Assembly (NCBI GenBank): GCA_014859445.1
Contig: JACUUC010000002.1
Coordinates: 1-64,000 of the forward strand
Source: Bacterioplanes sp.
GTDB lineage: Bacteria; Pseudomonadota; Gammaproteobacteria; Pseudomonadales; Oceanobacteraceae
Length of the DNA stretch: 64,000 nt
Reading direction: 5' to 3'
Shown: piece after piece, positions 46,305 through 55,875 of the stretch
Layout: each line of letters starts with the position of its first letter
Position numbering within the stretch: the first letter of the stretch is position 1
Position numbers and translations under genes: made by a program
The notes under the pieces: model-generated
Database searches by the model: none
Seen by the model: the letters and a program-made list of their open reading frames with translations, nothing else
Told to the model about the DNA's origin: nothing

Positions 46305-47998
46305 TGGGCTGTGTTCGCGTCCAGTTGTGGCTGAGCCCGTTGCATAATCGCACGACAATCAATGCCCGGTTCCAGTGTGCCGTAATTAAAGGCACCGTTG
46401 CGAGCAATGCGCGAGCGCACAAAAGCATCGGCAATGAGGGACTCGCCTTTTTGAATTAGCACGCTGGCTTGCAAAGCCACGGCGAGTTTGTCCACCACGG
46501 TACGCGAGCGATATTCCAGTGTGGCTAAGTCGGAAAACTCGCCCTGTAAATCGTGTAAAAACTGATCGTAAGCCGGGTATGTGCCGATGGCTTTTTTCAG
46601 TTCGTTAAAAAAGGCATCCACCACGGCGGGTTCTTTTTGCATGGCGCGCAACACGTCTAAACACTGCACATTGCCTGACCCTTCCCAGATGGCATTGACC
46701 GGTGCTTCGCGGTAGATGCGCGGCAGGATATTGTCTTCCACATAGCCCACACCGCCGATGCACTCCATGGCTTCGTAAGCAAAATGCGGCGCGCGTTTAC
46801 AAATCCAGTATTTGCCAACGGCGGTGGCTAAGCGGGCGAATAAATTCTGTTGCTCGTCGTCAAGGTGATCCAACGCGTGACCCACGCGCATGGTCATGGC
46901 CAGCGCCGCTTCGCTTTCCAGTGCTAAGTCGGCCAGTACGTTTTGCATGAGCGGCTGCTCGTGCAGGTTGTTGCCAAAGGCACTGCGCCCGGCGGTGTGG
47001 TGCATGGCTTGCGCTAACGCGCCACGCATCAATGCGGCTGAGCCAATCATGCAGTCGAAGCGGGTCATGGAAACCATTTCAATAATGGTGCGCACACCAC
47101 GGCCTTCGTCGCCGATCATCCAGGCAAACGCGCCGCGGAATTCCACTTCCGACGAGGCGTTAGAGATATTGCCCAGTTTGTTTTTTAAGCGTTGAACGAA
47201 CAGGGCATTCTTGCTGCCATCGGGGCGCCAGCGTGGCAACAAAAAACAACTTAAGCCTTTTTCTGTCTGCGCCAGCACCAAAAAGGCATCGCACATGGGG
47301 GCGGAACAAAACCACTTATGACCGACTAATTCGTATTCCGCCCCGTTGCCGGTTTGGTCGCGCAGTGGATAAGCGCGGGTGGTGTTGGCGCGCACATCGG
47401 AACCGCCCTGTTTTTCGGTCATCGCCATGCCAATGGTGACGCCTTGTTTTTCAAAATACGGTACGTTGCGTTCGTCATACACGGGCGCGAGGATTTTCGG
47501 CAGCCAGTCTTTGGCAATGGCCGGTGCGTGTTGCAGTGCGGGTACGGCTGCGAAGGTCATGGTGAGCGGGCAACCGGAACCGGCATCGGCGTTCATGTGC
47601 TGATACACCAATCCGGCGCGGGCGACGTGCGCGCCTTTATTTGGCTGCAACCAAGGCAGCGAATGTATACCGGCCTCAATCGCCGTGCGCATGAGTTCGT
47701 GATAGGCCGGATGGAATTTCGCCAAATCCACGCGGTTGCCAAAACGGTCGTGCGGGTAAAACACCGGTTTGTTTTCGTTGGCCTGAAAACCCGCCTCAAT
47801 CAAATCACCGCCGCAGCGCTGGCCGTATGCGGTGAGTGCGTCATTGGCCCAATCGCCACCGTAAGCCGCTACCCAATATTGCAGCGGGGTATCGCTCCGG
47901 TAGGTGTTGAAATTCTCAAGCGCTGTTGGCTGGTTGAACACCGGATGCGTTTCGGCTTGGCTTAGATGTTGAATACGATCAAATGCGGTGTTCGTCAT
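46301..47998 (-). CDS. AidB-like acyl-CoA dehydrogenase
   Basis: A 565-residue flavoprotein of the AidB branch of the acyl-CoA dehydrogenase family. THPVFNQPTALENFNTY at the N-terminus is an AidB mark. The FAD and substrate regions include MAMTEKQGGSDVRANTT, GGVGYVEDNILPRIYREAP and NAIWEGSGNV. E. coli AidB is part of the alkylation (Ada) response; whether this one is a dehydrogenase or an alkylation-response protein is unknown. The 47998 ATG sits eight bases after GGGAG and inside the end of the upstream tetR gene (20-base overlap). The two are thus one transcript. Its 3' end overlaps the convergent nuclease gene by four bases. Confidence 0.85.
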   Translation of the reverse strand: MTNTAFDRIQHLSQAETHPVFNQPTALENFNTYRSDTPLQYWVAAYGGDWANDALTAYGQRCGGDLIEAGFQANENKPVFYPHDRFGNRVDLAKFHPAYHELMRTAIEAGIHSLPWLQPNKGAHVARAGLVYQHMNADAGSGCPLTMTFAAVPALQHAPAIAKDWLPKILAPVYDERNVPYFEKQGVTIGMAMTEKQGGSDVRANTTRAYPLRDQTGNGAEYELVGHKWFCSAPMCDAFLVLAQTEKGLSCFLLPRWRPDGSKNALFVQRLKNKLGNISNASSEVEFRGAFAWMIGDEGRGVRTIIEMVSMTRFDCMIGSAALMRGALAQAMHHTAGRSAFGNNLHEQPLMQNVLADLALESEAALAMTMRVGHALDHLDDEQQNLFARLATAVGKYWICKRAPHFAYEAMECIGGVGYVEDNILPRIYREAPVNAIWEGSGNVQCLDVLRAMQKEPAVVDAFFNELKKAIGTYPAYDQFLHDLQGEFSDLATLEYRSRTVVDKLAVALQASVLIQKGESLIADAFVRSRIARNGAFNYGTLEPGIDCRAIMQRAQPQLDANTAH

Positions 47999-48677
47999 GA
48001 GCATGGCTCCCTGAGTGAATGATGACGCCTAATGCGCGCAAGCATAAGGCGGTCAGTTCGTGCTGTAACAAGGCTTGTATGTCGGTTGGTATGGCCTGAC
48101 GTGGCATGGTGTTCGCCGCTTGGGTGGTGGGTGTGCTGTGTTTTTGCAGAAACAACGGCCCGACCAGCGCTTCCGACAACAAACCCACCATGGCGGCTGC
48201 GCTGATACTGGCTTCTTGCGGGGCAAGCTCGCCGTTATCGATTCCTTCGCTGATCAGGTCTTCAAAAATGTCGGCATAAGCCAAACGATAGGTCAGACGC
48301 TCTTGCTCGACGCGGGGATCAACGGGTTCGGCGATTAAGGCATAGGCGAGGGTTGGGCCACGCAAGGCACGCTCAATAAACACCTGAATACCCTGACTCA
48401 GGCGTTGCGCGACGGTAGTGTCATCCTGTTGGCTTGCGGCCGCCACTTGCGCCACTTCGTGTGCGGTGGCATAGCGGAATACTTCGGCCACCAATTCAGA
48501 TTTGTTGGGAAAGTGACGATAAATCGTGCCTGTAGCAACACCGGAGCGCTCAGCCACGGCAAGGGCCGTCGCCGCCGCAAAGCCTTGTTCAGCGACAATG
48601 TCACGCGCAGCACTCAGTAGGCGTTGCCGTGTGTGCGCTTTTTTATCCCGAGTATGCTCGGTTTCACGATAAGCCAT
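47979..48677 (-). CDS. TetR/AcrR-family regulator
   Basis: A 232-residue regulator with an N-terminal TetR domain (RQRLLSAARDIVAEQGFAA, then VAERSGVATGTIYRHFPNKSELV) and a variable C-terminal domain. GGAG precedes the ATG at 48677; the 13 upstream codons of the open frame are not needed. It overlaps and precedes the AidB-like gene, so it probably autoregulates that pair in response to an acyl or lipid ligand (inference). Confidence 0.85.
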   Translation of the reverse strand: MAYRETEHTRDKKAHTRQRLLSAARDIVAEQGFAAATALAVAERSGVATGTIYRHFPNKSELVAEVFRYATAHEVAQVAAASQQDDTTVAQRLSQGIQVFIERALRGPTLAYALIAEPVDPRVEQERLTYRLAYADIFEDLISEGIDNGELAPQEASISAAAMVGLLSEALVGPLFLQKHSTPTTQAANTMPRQAIPTDIQALLQHELTALCLRALGVIIHSGSHAHDEHRI

Positions 48678-48754
48678 GAAGTACTCCGATGGGCTGAATA
48701 GCAATAAGTGAATCATGATTCATTTATTTGGGCAACTCAATTGCTGTGCATTTC

Positions 48755-48789
48755 CCAAGAAATGTTATATGCAAAGCAGATTTTCTTGG
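48755..48789. promoter_or_regulatory. Inverted repeat upstream of porin gene
   Basis: CCAAGAAA (48755-48762) and TTTCTTGG (48782-48789) are perfect 8 bp inverted repeats 19 bases apart, about 70 bases upstream of the porin ATG in the 180 bp gap between tetR and porin. A possible regulator site. Spacing is too wide for a simple dimer. Confidence 0.3.
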
Positions 48790-48857
48790 TTCGTTGGCAT
48801 AAGAGCGCTGATTAAAGTAGACACACTTAAATCAAAAAGCATTTCTGAGGAATCACC

Positions 48858-49928
48858 ATGCTACCCGTTCATAAGAACTATTTATCAGCCATCATTGCAG
48901 CCTCTGTACTGGCCATTGGTAACGCTCATGCCAGTGAGGCAGAAACTTCCACCCCATTGTTTTATGGCAATTTGAATCTGTCATTGGACCTTGTTGATGC
49001 CGAAAAAGCCAAAAGCGTCGGCAGTTATGGCGATGCTGACCATGTAAAAATCAGTTCCAATAACTCCCGCTTAGGCTTTAGCCACACTCTACCGTTAGAT
49101 GCGGGATTAACAGCGCTGATTAAAGCGGAGGTTCGGCTGAAAGCCGATGATGGTAAAGACGGCGGTAACTCACCATTCACAGCCCGTGAAATTTACGTAG
49201 GTGTTAAAGGCGACTTTGGCCAGCTGATTGCTGGGCGTATAAATCGGCCAGTACGCGCCGTACAGGGGCGTCTGGACGTGTTTAATCACCTGTACGGTGA
49301 TATTAATACGGTTATTGGTGGAGAAGGATTCAGTGATAACGTGGTGCAATACAGCACCCCTAAATTAGGTCATCTGTTGGCGAAATTCGCATACCATGCG
49401 GCGGAAAGTGAAAATCAGGATAAACAGCCTACCGATCTTAAAGATGGCTACAGCGCCTCATTAACCTACGACAATAACCGGTTGTATGCCGCCTTAGGCT
49501 ATGAAGTGGATGTCAAAAATCCCGGTGCCGGAATTGAGACAACGAATGCCCAAAACGTTGATGCCGCCCGCTTGGGCATCGGCTATAAAGTCGGCAGTGC
49601 TTCTGTGGGAACCATTCTGCAATATCAGAAAGGCACTGCGGTCACTGGATCAGGCACCCCAGTTCAATATAACAGTGTTGATAATGAGGAATTCGGCTAC
49701 GTCATCAACGGCAGCTACCAACTTGATCGCTTAAAAATTAAGGCTCAGTACGGTTCCGTTAAAGGGCAGCGGACCGATTATCAACGGGATCTCTGGGTTG
49801 CCGGAGCGGACTACTCATTAAGTAACAAGTCACATTTGTTTGTGGCCTACACCCACATTAATAAAGACGAAATCAATACAGAAAAAACCGATAACGTCCT
49901 TCAAATTGGCTTTAATCAGTCTTTTTAA
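48858..49928 (+). CDS. Outer-membrane porin (Porin_4 type)
   Basis: A 356-residue trimeric-porin-like beta-barrel. The signal peptide ends around NAHAS. The mature part alternates polar and hydrophobic residues, with NSRLGFSHTLPLDAG and TAREIYVGVKGDFGQLIAGRI near the N-terminus, as in proteobacterial general porins, and the C-terminus ends in Phe (GFNQSF), the signal for BamA insertion. GAGG precedes the ATG. A sulfate-binding protein gene starts 27 bases downstream. It probably lets sulfate or organosulfur compounds cross the outer membrane, which would make the set a complete uptake route; this role is inferred from position. Confidence 0.82.
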   Translation: MLPVHKNYLSAIIAASVLAIGNAHASEAETSTPLFYGNLNLSLDLVDAEKAKSVGSYGDADHVKISSNNSRLGFSHTLPLDAGLTALIKAEVRLKADDGKDGGNSPFTAREIYVGVKGDFGQLIAGRINRPVRAVQGRLDVFNHLYGDINTVIGGEGFSDNVVQYSTPKLGHLLAKFAYHAAESENQDKQPTDLKDGYSASLTYDNNRLYAALGYEVDVKNPGAGIETTNAQNVDAARLGIGYKVGSASVGTILQYQKGTAVTGSGTPVQYNSVDNEEFGYVINGSYQLDRLKIKAQYGSVKGQRTDYQRDLWVAGADYSLSNKSHLFVAYTHINKDEINTEKTDNVLQIGFNQSF

Positions 49929-49955
49929 CATCGAGATTATAAGAGATTATTTACC

Positions 49956-50966
49956 ATGAAAAATTTTATTAAAAAAACGGCCCTTATCGTAACTTTAGCA
50001 GCGAGTATTATTCCCGCATCTTATGCTCAGAAGAGAGTGGAGATATTGAATGTATCGTATGACCCAACTCGTGAGTTTTATCAAGAACTGAATCCAATCT
50101 TTATTAAGCAATGGCGTGAACAGACCGGACAAGAACTCACAATTCGTCAAAGCCATGGCGGAGCAGGCAAACAAGCGCGTTCGGTGATTGATGGATTGGA
50201 AGCCGATGTTGTTACATTAGCATTAGCCTATGATATCGATGCCATTGGTGAGAAAACAGGAAAAATCGCACCAGACTGGCAGAGTCAGTTGGCTAATAAT
50301 AGCTCACCCTATACTTCCACCATTGTGTTTCTGGTGCGTAAAGGCAATCCGAAAGGCATTAAGGATTGGGATGATCTGGTCAAGCCCGGCGTTAGTGTGA
50401 TTACGCCTAATCCGAAAACATCAGGTGGCGCTCGTTGGAACTATCTGGCAGCTTGGGGATATGCTGAAAATAAATATGGAAGCGCTGAGGAGGCCGAAAA
50501 ATTTGTCACTCAGCTTTATAAAAATGTTCCGGTACTTGATTCTGGTGCTCGTGGCTCAACCAACACATTCGTGCAGCGAGGCATTGGCGATGTATTCCTG
50601 TCATGGGAAAACGAAGCGTTCTTAGCCGTCAATGAATTAGGGCCGGATAAATTTGAAATCATTGTACCTTCGGTATCCATTCTGGCAGAACCTCCGGTTA
50701 CTGTTGTCACAGGGAATGCTGAACGCCGCGGCACAGTGGACGTATCAAAAGCCTATCTGGATTTTCTCTACACGGCGGAAGGCCAGAGTCTAGCTGCGAA
50801 ACACTATTATCGCCCAACATACCCTAATTTGGTTGATCCTAAGTTACTAAAAAACTTTCCAACGGTGACAACATTTACCATCGATGAAGCGTTTGGCGGA
50901 TGGCAACAAGCCCAAAAGGCGCATTTTTCTGATGGTGGGTTTTTCGACAAGATTTATCAGCGATAA
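49956..50966 (+). CDS. Sulfate-binding periplasmic protein (copy 1)
   Basis: A 336-residue periplasmic substrate-binding protein of the Sbp/CysP family for the sulfate/thiosulfate ABC transporter. The signal peptide ends at ASYAQ. Family motifs: [69 protein letters not shown] and [19 protein letters not shown]. All the sulfate-cradling Ser/Gly residues appear present. A stem of GGCCGGA/TCCGGTC (50983-51001) lies between this gene and the next. It is the first of two paralogues in the island, separated from the permease genes. Confidence 0.92.
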   Translation: MKNFIKKTALIVTLAASIIPASYAQKRVEILNVSYDPTREFYQELNPIFIKQWREQTGQELTIRQSHGGAGKQARSVIDGLEADVVTLALAYDIDAIGEKTGKIAPDWQSQLANNSSPYTSTIVFLVRKGNPKGIKDWDDLVKPGVSVITPNPKTSGGARWNYLAAWGYAENKYGSAEEAEKFVTQLYKNVPVLDSGARGSTNTFVQRGIGDVFLSWENEAFLAVNELGPDKFEIIVPSVSILAEPPVTVVTGNAERRGTVDVSKAYLDFLYTAEGQSLAAKHYYRPTYPNLVDPKLLKNFPTVTTFTIDEAFGGWQQAQKAHFSDGGFFDKIYQR

Positions 50967-51025
50967 CACTTTTTTAAGCCGTGGCCGGAATCTCTCCGGT
51001 CAAACATACCTAAGAGGATACCAAT

Positions 51026-51253
51026 ATGACCATTAAAGCAATCAATGCCCGCAACCAATTTGAGGGCACGGTCAAACACATCAAGCGCGGTGATGTCGTA
51101 TCAGAAGTTGTCGTCGAAATTGGCAACGACAAACTGATTACGTCAATCGTATCAACCAGTTCGATTGACGATCTTAAACTTAAGCCAGGCAGCGCCGTAA
51201 TCGCACTGTTTAAGTCTACCGAGGTAGCGTTGGCGAGTTTTCAGCCCGCCTAA
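51026..51253 (+). CDS. SsuF-like TOBE (Mop) protein
   Basis: A 75-residue single TOBE/Mop-domain protein. Small Mop proteins bind molybdate or related oxyanions between subunits. The sequence MTIKAINARNQFEGTVKHI closely resembles SsuF, the molybdopterin-binding-like protein of the Pseudomonas putida sulfonate operon ssuEADCBF. That gene is needed for growth on organosulfur compounds by an unknown mechanism. The position between a sulfate-binding protein and a hydrolase gene supports a sulfur role. GAGG precedes the ATG. Confidence 0.85.
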   Translation: MTIKAINARNQFEGTVKHIKRGDVVSEVVVEIGNDKLITSIVSTSSIDDLKLKPGSAVIALFKSTEVALASFQPA

Positions 51254-51273
51254 CCGCGGTAATGGAGGTTATC

Positions 51274-51903
51274 ATGAGCATCAGAATTCTGATCGTTCCG
51301 GGCTACAACGGCAGTGATGAAAAACATTGGCAAAGCTGGCTGGAACCACAGTTTAAAAATTGCCAGCGAATCAGTTCCATCGACTGGGATCGTCCGGTTC
51401 TACATAACTGGTCAAAAGAAATTGTCCGCACGATCGATAATAGTCCGGATAAAGTTCTGCTGATTGCTCATAGTTTTGGTTGCCTCGCATCTGTAATGGC
51501 TGCAGAGCAACGTCGATACAAAGTAGCAGGAGTAATCTTGGTTGCTCCGGCTGATCCGCAACGGTTCGGCTTATTTGGCCATAACGAAGCCGCGAGCAGT
51601 CAGAGCATTGCGCCATTTTTGCCGGAAACCCTGGCCATTCCTGGCGTTCTGGTGGCCAGCAGGAACGATCCCTGGATAGCGTTCAGGCATGCATGGGCCT
51701 GGTCGAAACGCTGGAACTTAACCTTTATTGATGCGGGCGAAGCCGGCCATATCAATACCAAATCAGGCCACGGCTCATGGCCATTGATCCGGCTGATTAC
51801 TGATTCTGTGATCGACAGCATCCATCACCGCCAACAGGGAAAACCGGCTCAGCTCAGCTATCCGCTACTCAGCCAATACGCGGTGCGCATGAATTATCTG
51901 TAA
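51274..51903 (+). CDS. RBBP9/YdeN-family alpha/beta hydrolase
   Basis: A 209-residue serine hydrolase of the RBBP9/YdeN family. PGYNGSDEKHWQSW at the N-terminus is typical. The nucleophile elbow is AHSFGC, and the acid and His are expected in SRNDPW and AGHINTKSGHGSWP. Substrate unknown in bacteria; the sulfur context suggests an ester or thioester. The start at 51274 follows GGAGG (51264-51268). It ends the first half of the island, before an intrinsic terminator. Confidence 0.85.
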   Translation: MSIRILIVPGYNGSDEKHWQSWLEPQFKNCQRISSIDWDRPVLHNWSKEIVRTIDNSPDKVLLIAHSFGCLASVMAAEQRRYKVAGVILVAPADPQRFGLFGHNEAASSQSIAPFLPETLAIPGVLVASRNDPWIAFRHAWAWSKRWNLTFIDAGEAGHINTKSGHGSWPLIRLITDSVIDSIHHRQQGKPAQLSYPLLSQYAVRMNYL

Positions 51904-51914
51904 TTCATCCTTAT

Positions 51915-51935
51915 GGCCTCAACTGAGGCCTTTTT
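51915..51935 (+). terminator. Rho-independent terminator after hydrolase gene
   Basis: GGCCTC and GAGGCC form a 6 bp GC-rich stem with loop AACT, followed directly by TTTTT (51931-51935), 11 bases after the hydrolase stop. A textbook intrinsic terminator that splits the sulfur island into two transcription units. Confidence 0.8.
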
Positions 51936-51965
51936 GATGGCCGGATTCTATATCTGAATAAATCC

Positions 51966-52015
51966 GCTAAGCATGTGAATTTTTCTTCGTTCGGTTGCTA
52001 AGTTACAAAGCTTAG
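51966..52015 (+). promoter_or_regulatory. Repeated GCTAAG motifs upstream of second sulfate-binding protein
   Basis: GCTAAG occurs at 51966-51971 and 51997-52002, 31 bases (three helical turns) apart. CTTAG at 52011-52015 forms an inverted pair with the second (CTAAG-N8-CTTAG). The motifs lie 30-80 bases before the start codon at 52046. A candidate site for the CysB protein encoded at the operon end; CysB sites are poorly conserved, so this is tentative. Confidence 0.35.
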
Positions 52016-52045
52016 ACTCACTGCATACTGAATGAGGAATGAATC

Positions 52046-53047
52046 ATGCGTTTTTCTGTTATCCCCAAAACGCTGGCGGCAGCACTGTCCAGCACACTGC
52101 TGATTGCCAGCGCCCACAGCCAGACACTGCTGAATGTGTCGTACGATGTGTCACGCGAGCTGTACAAAGACATCAACCCAGCCTTTGCCAGCCATATGCG
52201 CCAACAGCATCAACAAACCGTCAGCGTTAATCAATCCCATGGTGGCTCCAGCCGTCAAGCCATGGCGGTGGCTGCCGGTCTGGAGGCTGACATTGTGACC
52301 ATGAATCAGTCACCGGATATCGACATGCTGGTGAGCAACGGTCTGGTCGACAGCAATTGGCGCGAGCAATTTCCACACCAGGCCACCCCCTACACCACCA
52401 CCTCGGTCTTTTTGGTGCGCAAAGGCAACCCGAAAAATATCCGTGACTGGGATGATCTAACCCGTGCGGGATTGACTGTGATTGTGCCTAATCCGAAAAC
52501 ATCCGGTAATGGTCGTTATACCTACGTGGCCGCCTGGGGTTATGCGCTGGAAAAAACCGGCAGCGATGCTGGCGCAGAACAATTCGTACGGGCCTTGCTG
52601 GGTAATGTGCCGGTACTGGATGGCGGTGGTCGTGGGGCTACTACTACCTTTACCCAACGCGGTGTCGGCGACGTCTTAGTGACCTTTGAAAACGAAGCGA
52701 TTCTGATTGCCCAGGAACTGGGCTCAGCCGGATTTGATATTGTTTACCCCTCCGTTTCAGTTGATGCCGCGGCACCGGCTGCGATTGTTAAAAAAGTGAC
52801 GGAGCGCCGCGGTACTACCGCGTTGGCACGCCAGTATCTGGACTTTCTGTTCACTACTGAAGGCCAGCAAATTATTGCCAAACACAATTTTCGTCCGCGT
52901 AATGAGGATGTTCTGGCGGAAAACGCTAACCGCTTCCCACCGGTAGCAACTTTCACCGTGGAAGAAAAACTGGGTGGCTGGGAGGCGGTGAATAAACGTC
53001 ATTTTGTCGAAGGTGCTTTGTTTGATCAGATTATGGTGAATCGCTAA
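52046..53047 (+). CDS. Sulfate-binding periplasmic protein (copy 2)
   Basis: A 333-residue Sbp/CysP-family binding protein, paralogous to the copy at 49956 (shared [30 protein letters not shown], FxQRGxGDV, NEA). The signal peptide ends at SAHSQT. It is directly upstream of cysT with a one-base overlap (TAATG), so this is the copy co-translated with the transporter. Sulfate or thiosulfate is expected; the different ligand preference of the two copies cannot be judged. Confidence 0.92.
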   Translation: MRFSVIPKTLAAALSSTLLIASAHSQTLLNVSYDVSRELYKDINPAFASHMRQQHQQTVSVNQSHGGSSRQAMAVAAGLEADIVTMNQSPDIDMLVSNGLVDSNWREQFPHQATPYTTTSVFLVRKGNPKNIRDWDDLTRAGLTVIVPNPKTSGNGRYTYVAAWGYALEKTGSDAGAEQFVRALLGNVPVLDGGGRGATTTFTQRGVGDVLVTFENEAILIAQELGSAGFDIVYPSVSVDAAAPAAIVKKVTERRGTTALARQYLDFLFTTEGQQIIAKHNFRPRNEDVLAENANRFPPVATFTVEEKLGGWEAVNKRHFVEGALFDQIMVNR

Positions 53048-53883
53048 TGGCTAAGTCTCGCTCATACTCTGTTCTGCCGGGCTTTGGCCTTAGCTTGGGT
53101 TATACCTTGGTGTATTTAGGATTGATCGTACTGATTCCAATGGCAGCAGTGTTTATAAAAACCGCCGAACTGAGCTGGGATCAGTTCTGGAATGTCGTGT
53201 CATCACCGCGGGTAGTGGCCTCTTATAAACTGTCATTCGGAGCATCATTATTAGCGGCGGCTATTAATGCGGTATTCGGTATGCTGTTGGCCTGGGCGCT
53301 GGTACGTTACAGTTTTCCAGGTAAAAAAATTATTGATGCATTGATCGATCTGCCATTTGCATTACCCACTGCCGTTGCTGGTATTGCCTTAACCGCACTC
53401 TATGCTCCGAACGGTTGGTTGGGACAATACTTGGAGCCACTGGGCATTAAAGTGGCCTTTGCGCCGCTGGGGGTGTTGGTGGCGCTGGTATTTATTGGCT
53501 TACCGTTCGTAGTGCGCACGGTACAGCCGATTCTGGAAGATCTGGAAACGGAACTGGAAGAAGCCGCCGCCAGTCTGGGCGCCAACCGTTGGCAAACGTT
53601 CTGGTATGTGGTGTTTCCGATTCTGTTGCCGGCCCTGCTGACCGGTTTTGCCTTGGCTTTTGCTCGCGCAGTCGGTGAATACGGATCGGTGATTTTTATT
53701 GCCGGTAATATTCCGATGGTATCGGAAATTACGCCATTGATGATTATTACCCGCCTGGAGCAATACGATTATAACGGTGCTACCGCGATTGCTGTGGTTA
53801 TGCTGGTGTTTTCTTTTGTGTTGTTGTTGGCGATTAACGGATTGCAGGCCTGGACTGCCCGCCGTACTGGGAGAACACTCTGA
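53047..53883 (+). CDS. cysT: Sulfate/thiosulfate ABC permease CysT (CysU)
   Basis: A 278-residue permease with six transmembrane segments. The cytoplasmic coupling motif is EEAAASLGANRWQTFWYVVFP and is followed by GFALAFARAVGEYGSVIFIAGN, diagnostic of sulfate permeases. It pairs with CysW to form the membrane channel and receives sulfate from the binding protein. It overlaps both neighbours by one base. Confidence 0.94.
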   Translation: MAKSRSYSVLPGFGLSLGYTLVYLGLIVLIPMAAVFIKTAELSWDQFWNVVSSPRVVASYKLSFGASLLAAAINAVFGMLLAWALVRYSFPGKKIIDALIDLPFALPTAVAGIALTALYAPNGWLGQYLEPLGIKVAFAPLGVLVALVFIGLPFVVRTVQPILEDLETELEEAAASLGANRWQTFWYVVFPILLPALLTGFALAFARAVGEYGSVIFIAGNIPMVSEITPLMIITRLEQYDYNGATAIAVVMLVFSFVLLLAINGLQAWTARRTGRTL

Positions 53884-54779
53884 TGAGTATTGTAATCGGT
53901 AAGCAAGCGCTGGTAACGGCTGCGCCGGGCAGCGCAGCACAAACCCGCTTTGAAAAAAACAGAGCCACTCGAGAACCTGTGTGGGTTAAGCGGATAATTC
54001 TGGGCCTTGGCTTAACGTTTTTTACCATTTTTCTGCTGATGCCGTTGTTGGCAGTCTTCGTGGAAGCGTTACGGAAAGGACTGGATGTTTACTGGCAGGC
54101 GTTGCGTGATCCGGATGCTATAGCGGCGATTAAACTGACCTTATTGACCGCTGTTATTGCTGTGCCATTGAATCTGGTGTTTGGTATCGCGGCGGCCTGG
54201 TCTATTGCCAAGTTTGATTTCCGTGGCAAGCAGCTATTAATCACCTTAATTGATCTGCCTTTTTCAGTATCTCCGGTGATTGTCGGTTTGATGTATGTGC
54301 TGGTCTTCGGTGCCAGCGGCTGGTTTGGCAGTTGGCTGATCGAAAATGACATCAAAATTATTTTCGCGGTGCCCGGTATTGTATTGGCAACGATATTTGT
54401 CACCTTCCCCTTTATTGCCCGCGAATTGATTCCACTGATGCAGGCTCAGGGGCGTGAAGAAGAAGAGGCCGCTGTGGTATTAGGTGCCCGGGGCTGGCAG
54501 GTTTTTTGGTATGTCACCCTGCCGAATATTAAGTGGGGTTTACTCTACGGCGTGATTCTGTGTAATGCCCGCGCTATGGGCGAATTTGGTGCGGTATCGG
54601 TGGTGTCCGGGCATATCCGTGGCTTAACCAACACTATGCCGTTACACGTAGAGATTTTGTACAACGAATATCAGTTTGCCGCAGCCTTTGCCGTCGCATC
54701 GCTGTTGGCTATTTTGGCTGTCTTTACCTTGGTTATTAAAAGCTGGGTGGAATATCGCACCCATAAGCTCGGTCATTAA
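53883..54779 (+). CDS. cysW: Sulfate/thiosulfate ABC permease CysW
   Basis: A 298-residue permease, partner of CysT. It has a longer polar N-terminus (about 35 residues) before the first helix. The coupling motif [23 protein letters not shown] and [19 protein letters not shown], ending the region, are family signatures, as is [16 protein letters not shown] near the C-terminus. It overlaps cysT by one base (TGATG). Confidence 0.94.
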   Translation: MSIVIGKQALVTAAPGSAAQTRFEKNRATREPVWVKRIILGLGLTFFTIFLLMPLLAVFVEALRKGLDVYWQALRDPDAIAAIKLTLLTAVIAVPLNLVFGIAAAWSIAKFDFRGKQLLITLIDLPFSVSPVIVGLMYVLVFGASGWFGSWLIENDIKIIFAVPGIVLATIFVTFPFIARELIPLMQAQGREEEEAAVVLGARGWQVFWYVTLPNIKWGLLYGVILCNARAMGEFGAVSVVSGHIRGLTNTMPLHVEILYNEYQFAAAFAVASLLAILAVFTLVIKSWVEYRTHKLGH

Positions 54780-54792
54780 GAGATTTTTTACT

Positions 54793-55875
54793 ATGAGTAT
54801 TCAGGTTAACAATTTACATAAAGAATTCGGCAATTTTACTGCATTGAATGATATTTCTCTGGATTTTCCAGCCGGTGAACTGGTCGCGCTGCTTGGGCCG
54901 TCGGGCTGTGGTAAAACGACCCTGCTGCGAATTATTGCCGGGCTGGAACAAGCAGACCGTGGCAGCGTGATTCTGGAAGGTGAGGATGCTTCTGATACCC
55001 ATGTACGGGAGCGTCAGGTGGGTTTTGTATTTCAGCATTATGCCTTGTTCAAACACATGACCGTATTCGACAACGTGGCCTTTGGCTTAAGGATGCGCCC
55101 GAAAGCGACTCGCCCAACGGAGACGCAGATTAAAGAAAAAGTAATGTCATTACTGCAACTGGTGCAACTTGATTGGTTGGCGGATCGTTTTCCTGCACAA
55201 CTGTCCGGTGGTCAGCGCCAGCGTATTGCCCTGGCGCGGGCACTGGCTGTTGAACCAAGGGTTTTATTACTGGATGAACCCTTTGGTGCATTGGATGCCA
55301 AAGTGCGTAAAGAGCTGCGCCGCTGGCTACGCAAACTACATGATGAACTGCACATAACCTCCATCTTTGTGACCCACGATCAGGAAGAAGCGTTGGAAGT
55401 GGCTGACCGGGTGGTGCTCATGGATCATGGCAAAGTTGAACAAGTCGGCACGCCAGAAGAGGTTTATAATCATCCGGCTACCCCGTTTGTGTATGGTTTT
55501 CTGGGTTCCGTTAATTTATTTCATGGCCGGATTGAACAGGATTCGTTACGCGTAGGCGATGATGAACTGCCACATCAGCAGCAGGATTTGCCGGCCGGTG
55601 CTGATGTCTTCGCCTTTGCTCGCCCGCACGAACTGGACATTATTACTGATCCGAATGCGACCGATGGCATTGCTGCGATAGTTGACCGAATTTTATCCTT
55701 CGGGAATACCGCCCGAGTTGAGTTGGATGGCGCTAACGGGGCATCAGGCCAGCATTTTGAGGTGGTGGTGCCGGTAGTTGAGCTGCAAAACTTACAGTTG
55801 GTCCGCGGTCAGCAAGTGCGCTTGCGCCCGGCCAAATTAAAATTATTTGAGCGTCACGGAGATCAGCACGGATGA
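54793..55875 (+). CDS. cysA: Sulfate/thiosulfate ABC ATPase CysA
   Basis: A 360-residue ATPase driving sulfate import. Walker [10 protein letters not shown], signature [15 protein letters not shown] and Walker [23 protein letters not shown] are complete. The C-terminal regulatory region (about 240-355) has a TOBE-like fold. The start at 54793 ([12 protein letters not shown]) is the family N-terminus, with AAGAGA upstream; the longer frame is a shadow of cysW. It overlaps cysB by four bases. Confidence 0.94.
   Translation: MSIQVNNLHKEFGNFTALNDISLDFPAGELVALLGPSGCGKTTLLRIIAGLEQADRGSVILEGEDASDTHVRERQVGFVFQHYALFKHMTVFDNVAFGLRMRPKATRPTETQIKEKVMSLLQLVQLDWLADRFPAQLSGGQRQRIALARALAVEPRVLLLDEPFGALDAKVRKELRRWLRKLHDELHITSIFVTHDQEEALEVADRVVLMDHGKVEQVGTPEEVYNHPATPFVYGFLGSVNLFHGRIEQDSLRVGDDELPHQQQDLPAGADVFAFARPHELDIITDPNATDGIAAIVDRILSFGNTARVELDGANGASGQHFEVVVPVVELQNLQLVRGQQVRLRPAKLKLFERHGDQHG

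Noticed and set aside
47354-47965. 203-residue open frame on the plus strand opposite the AidB-like gene
   Set aside because: It is wholly antisense to a gene with strong family motifs, and its translation shows no recognisable domain.
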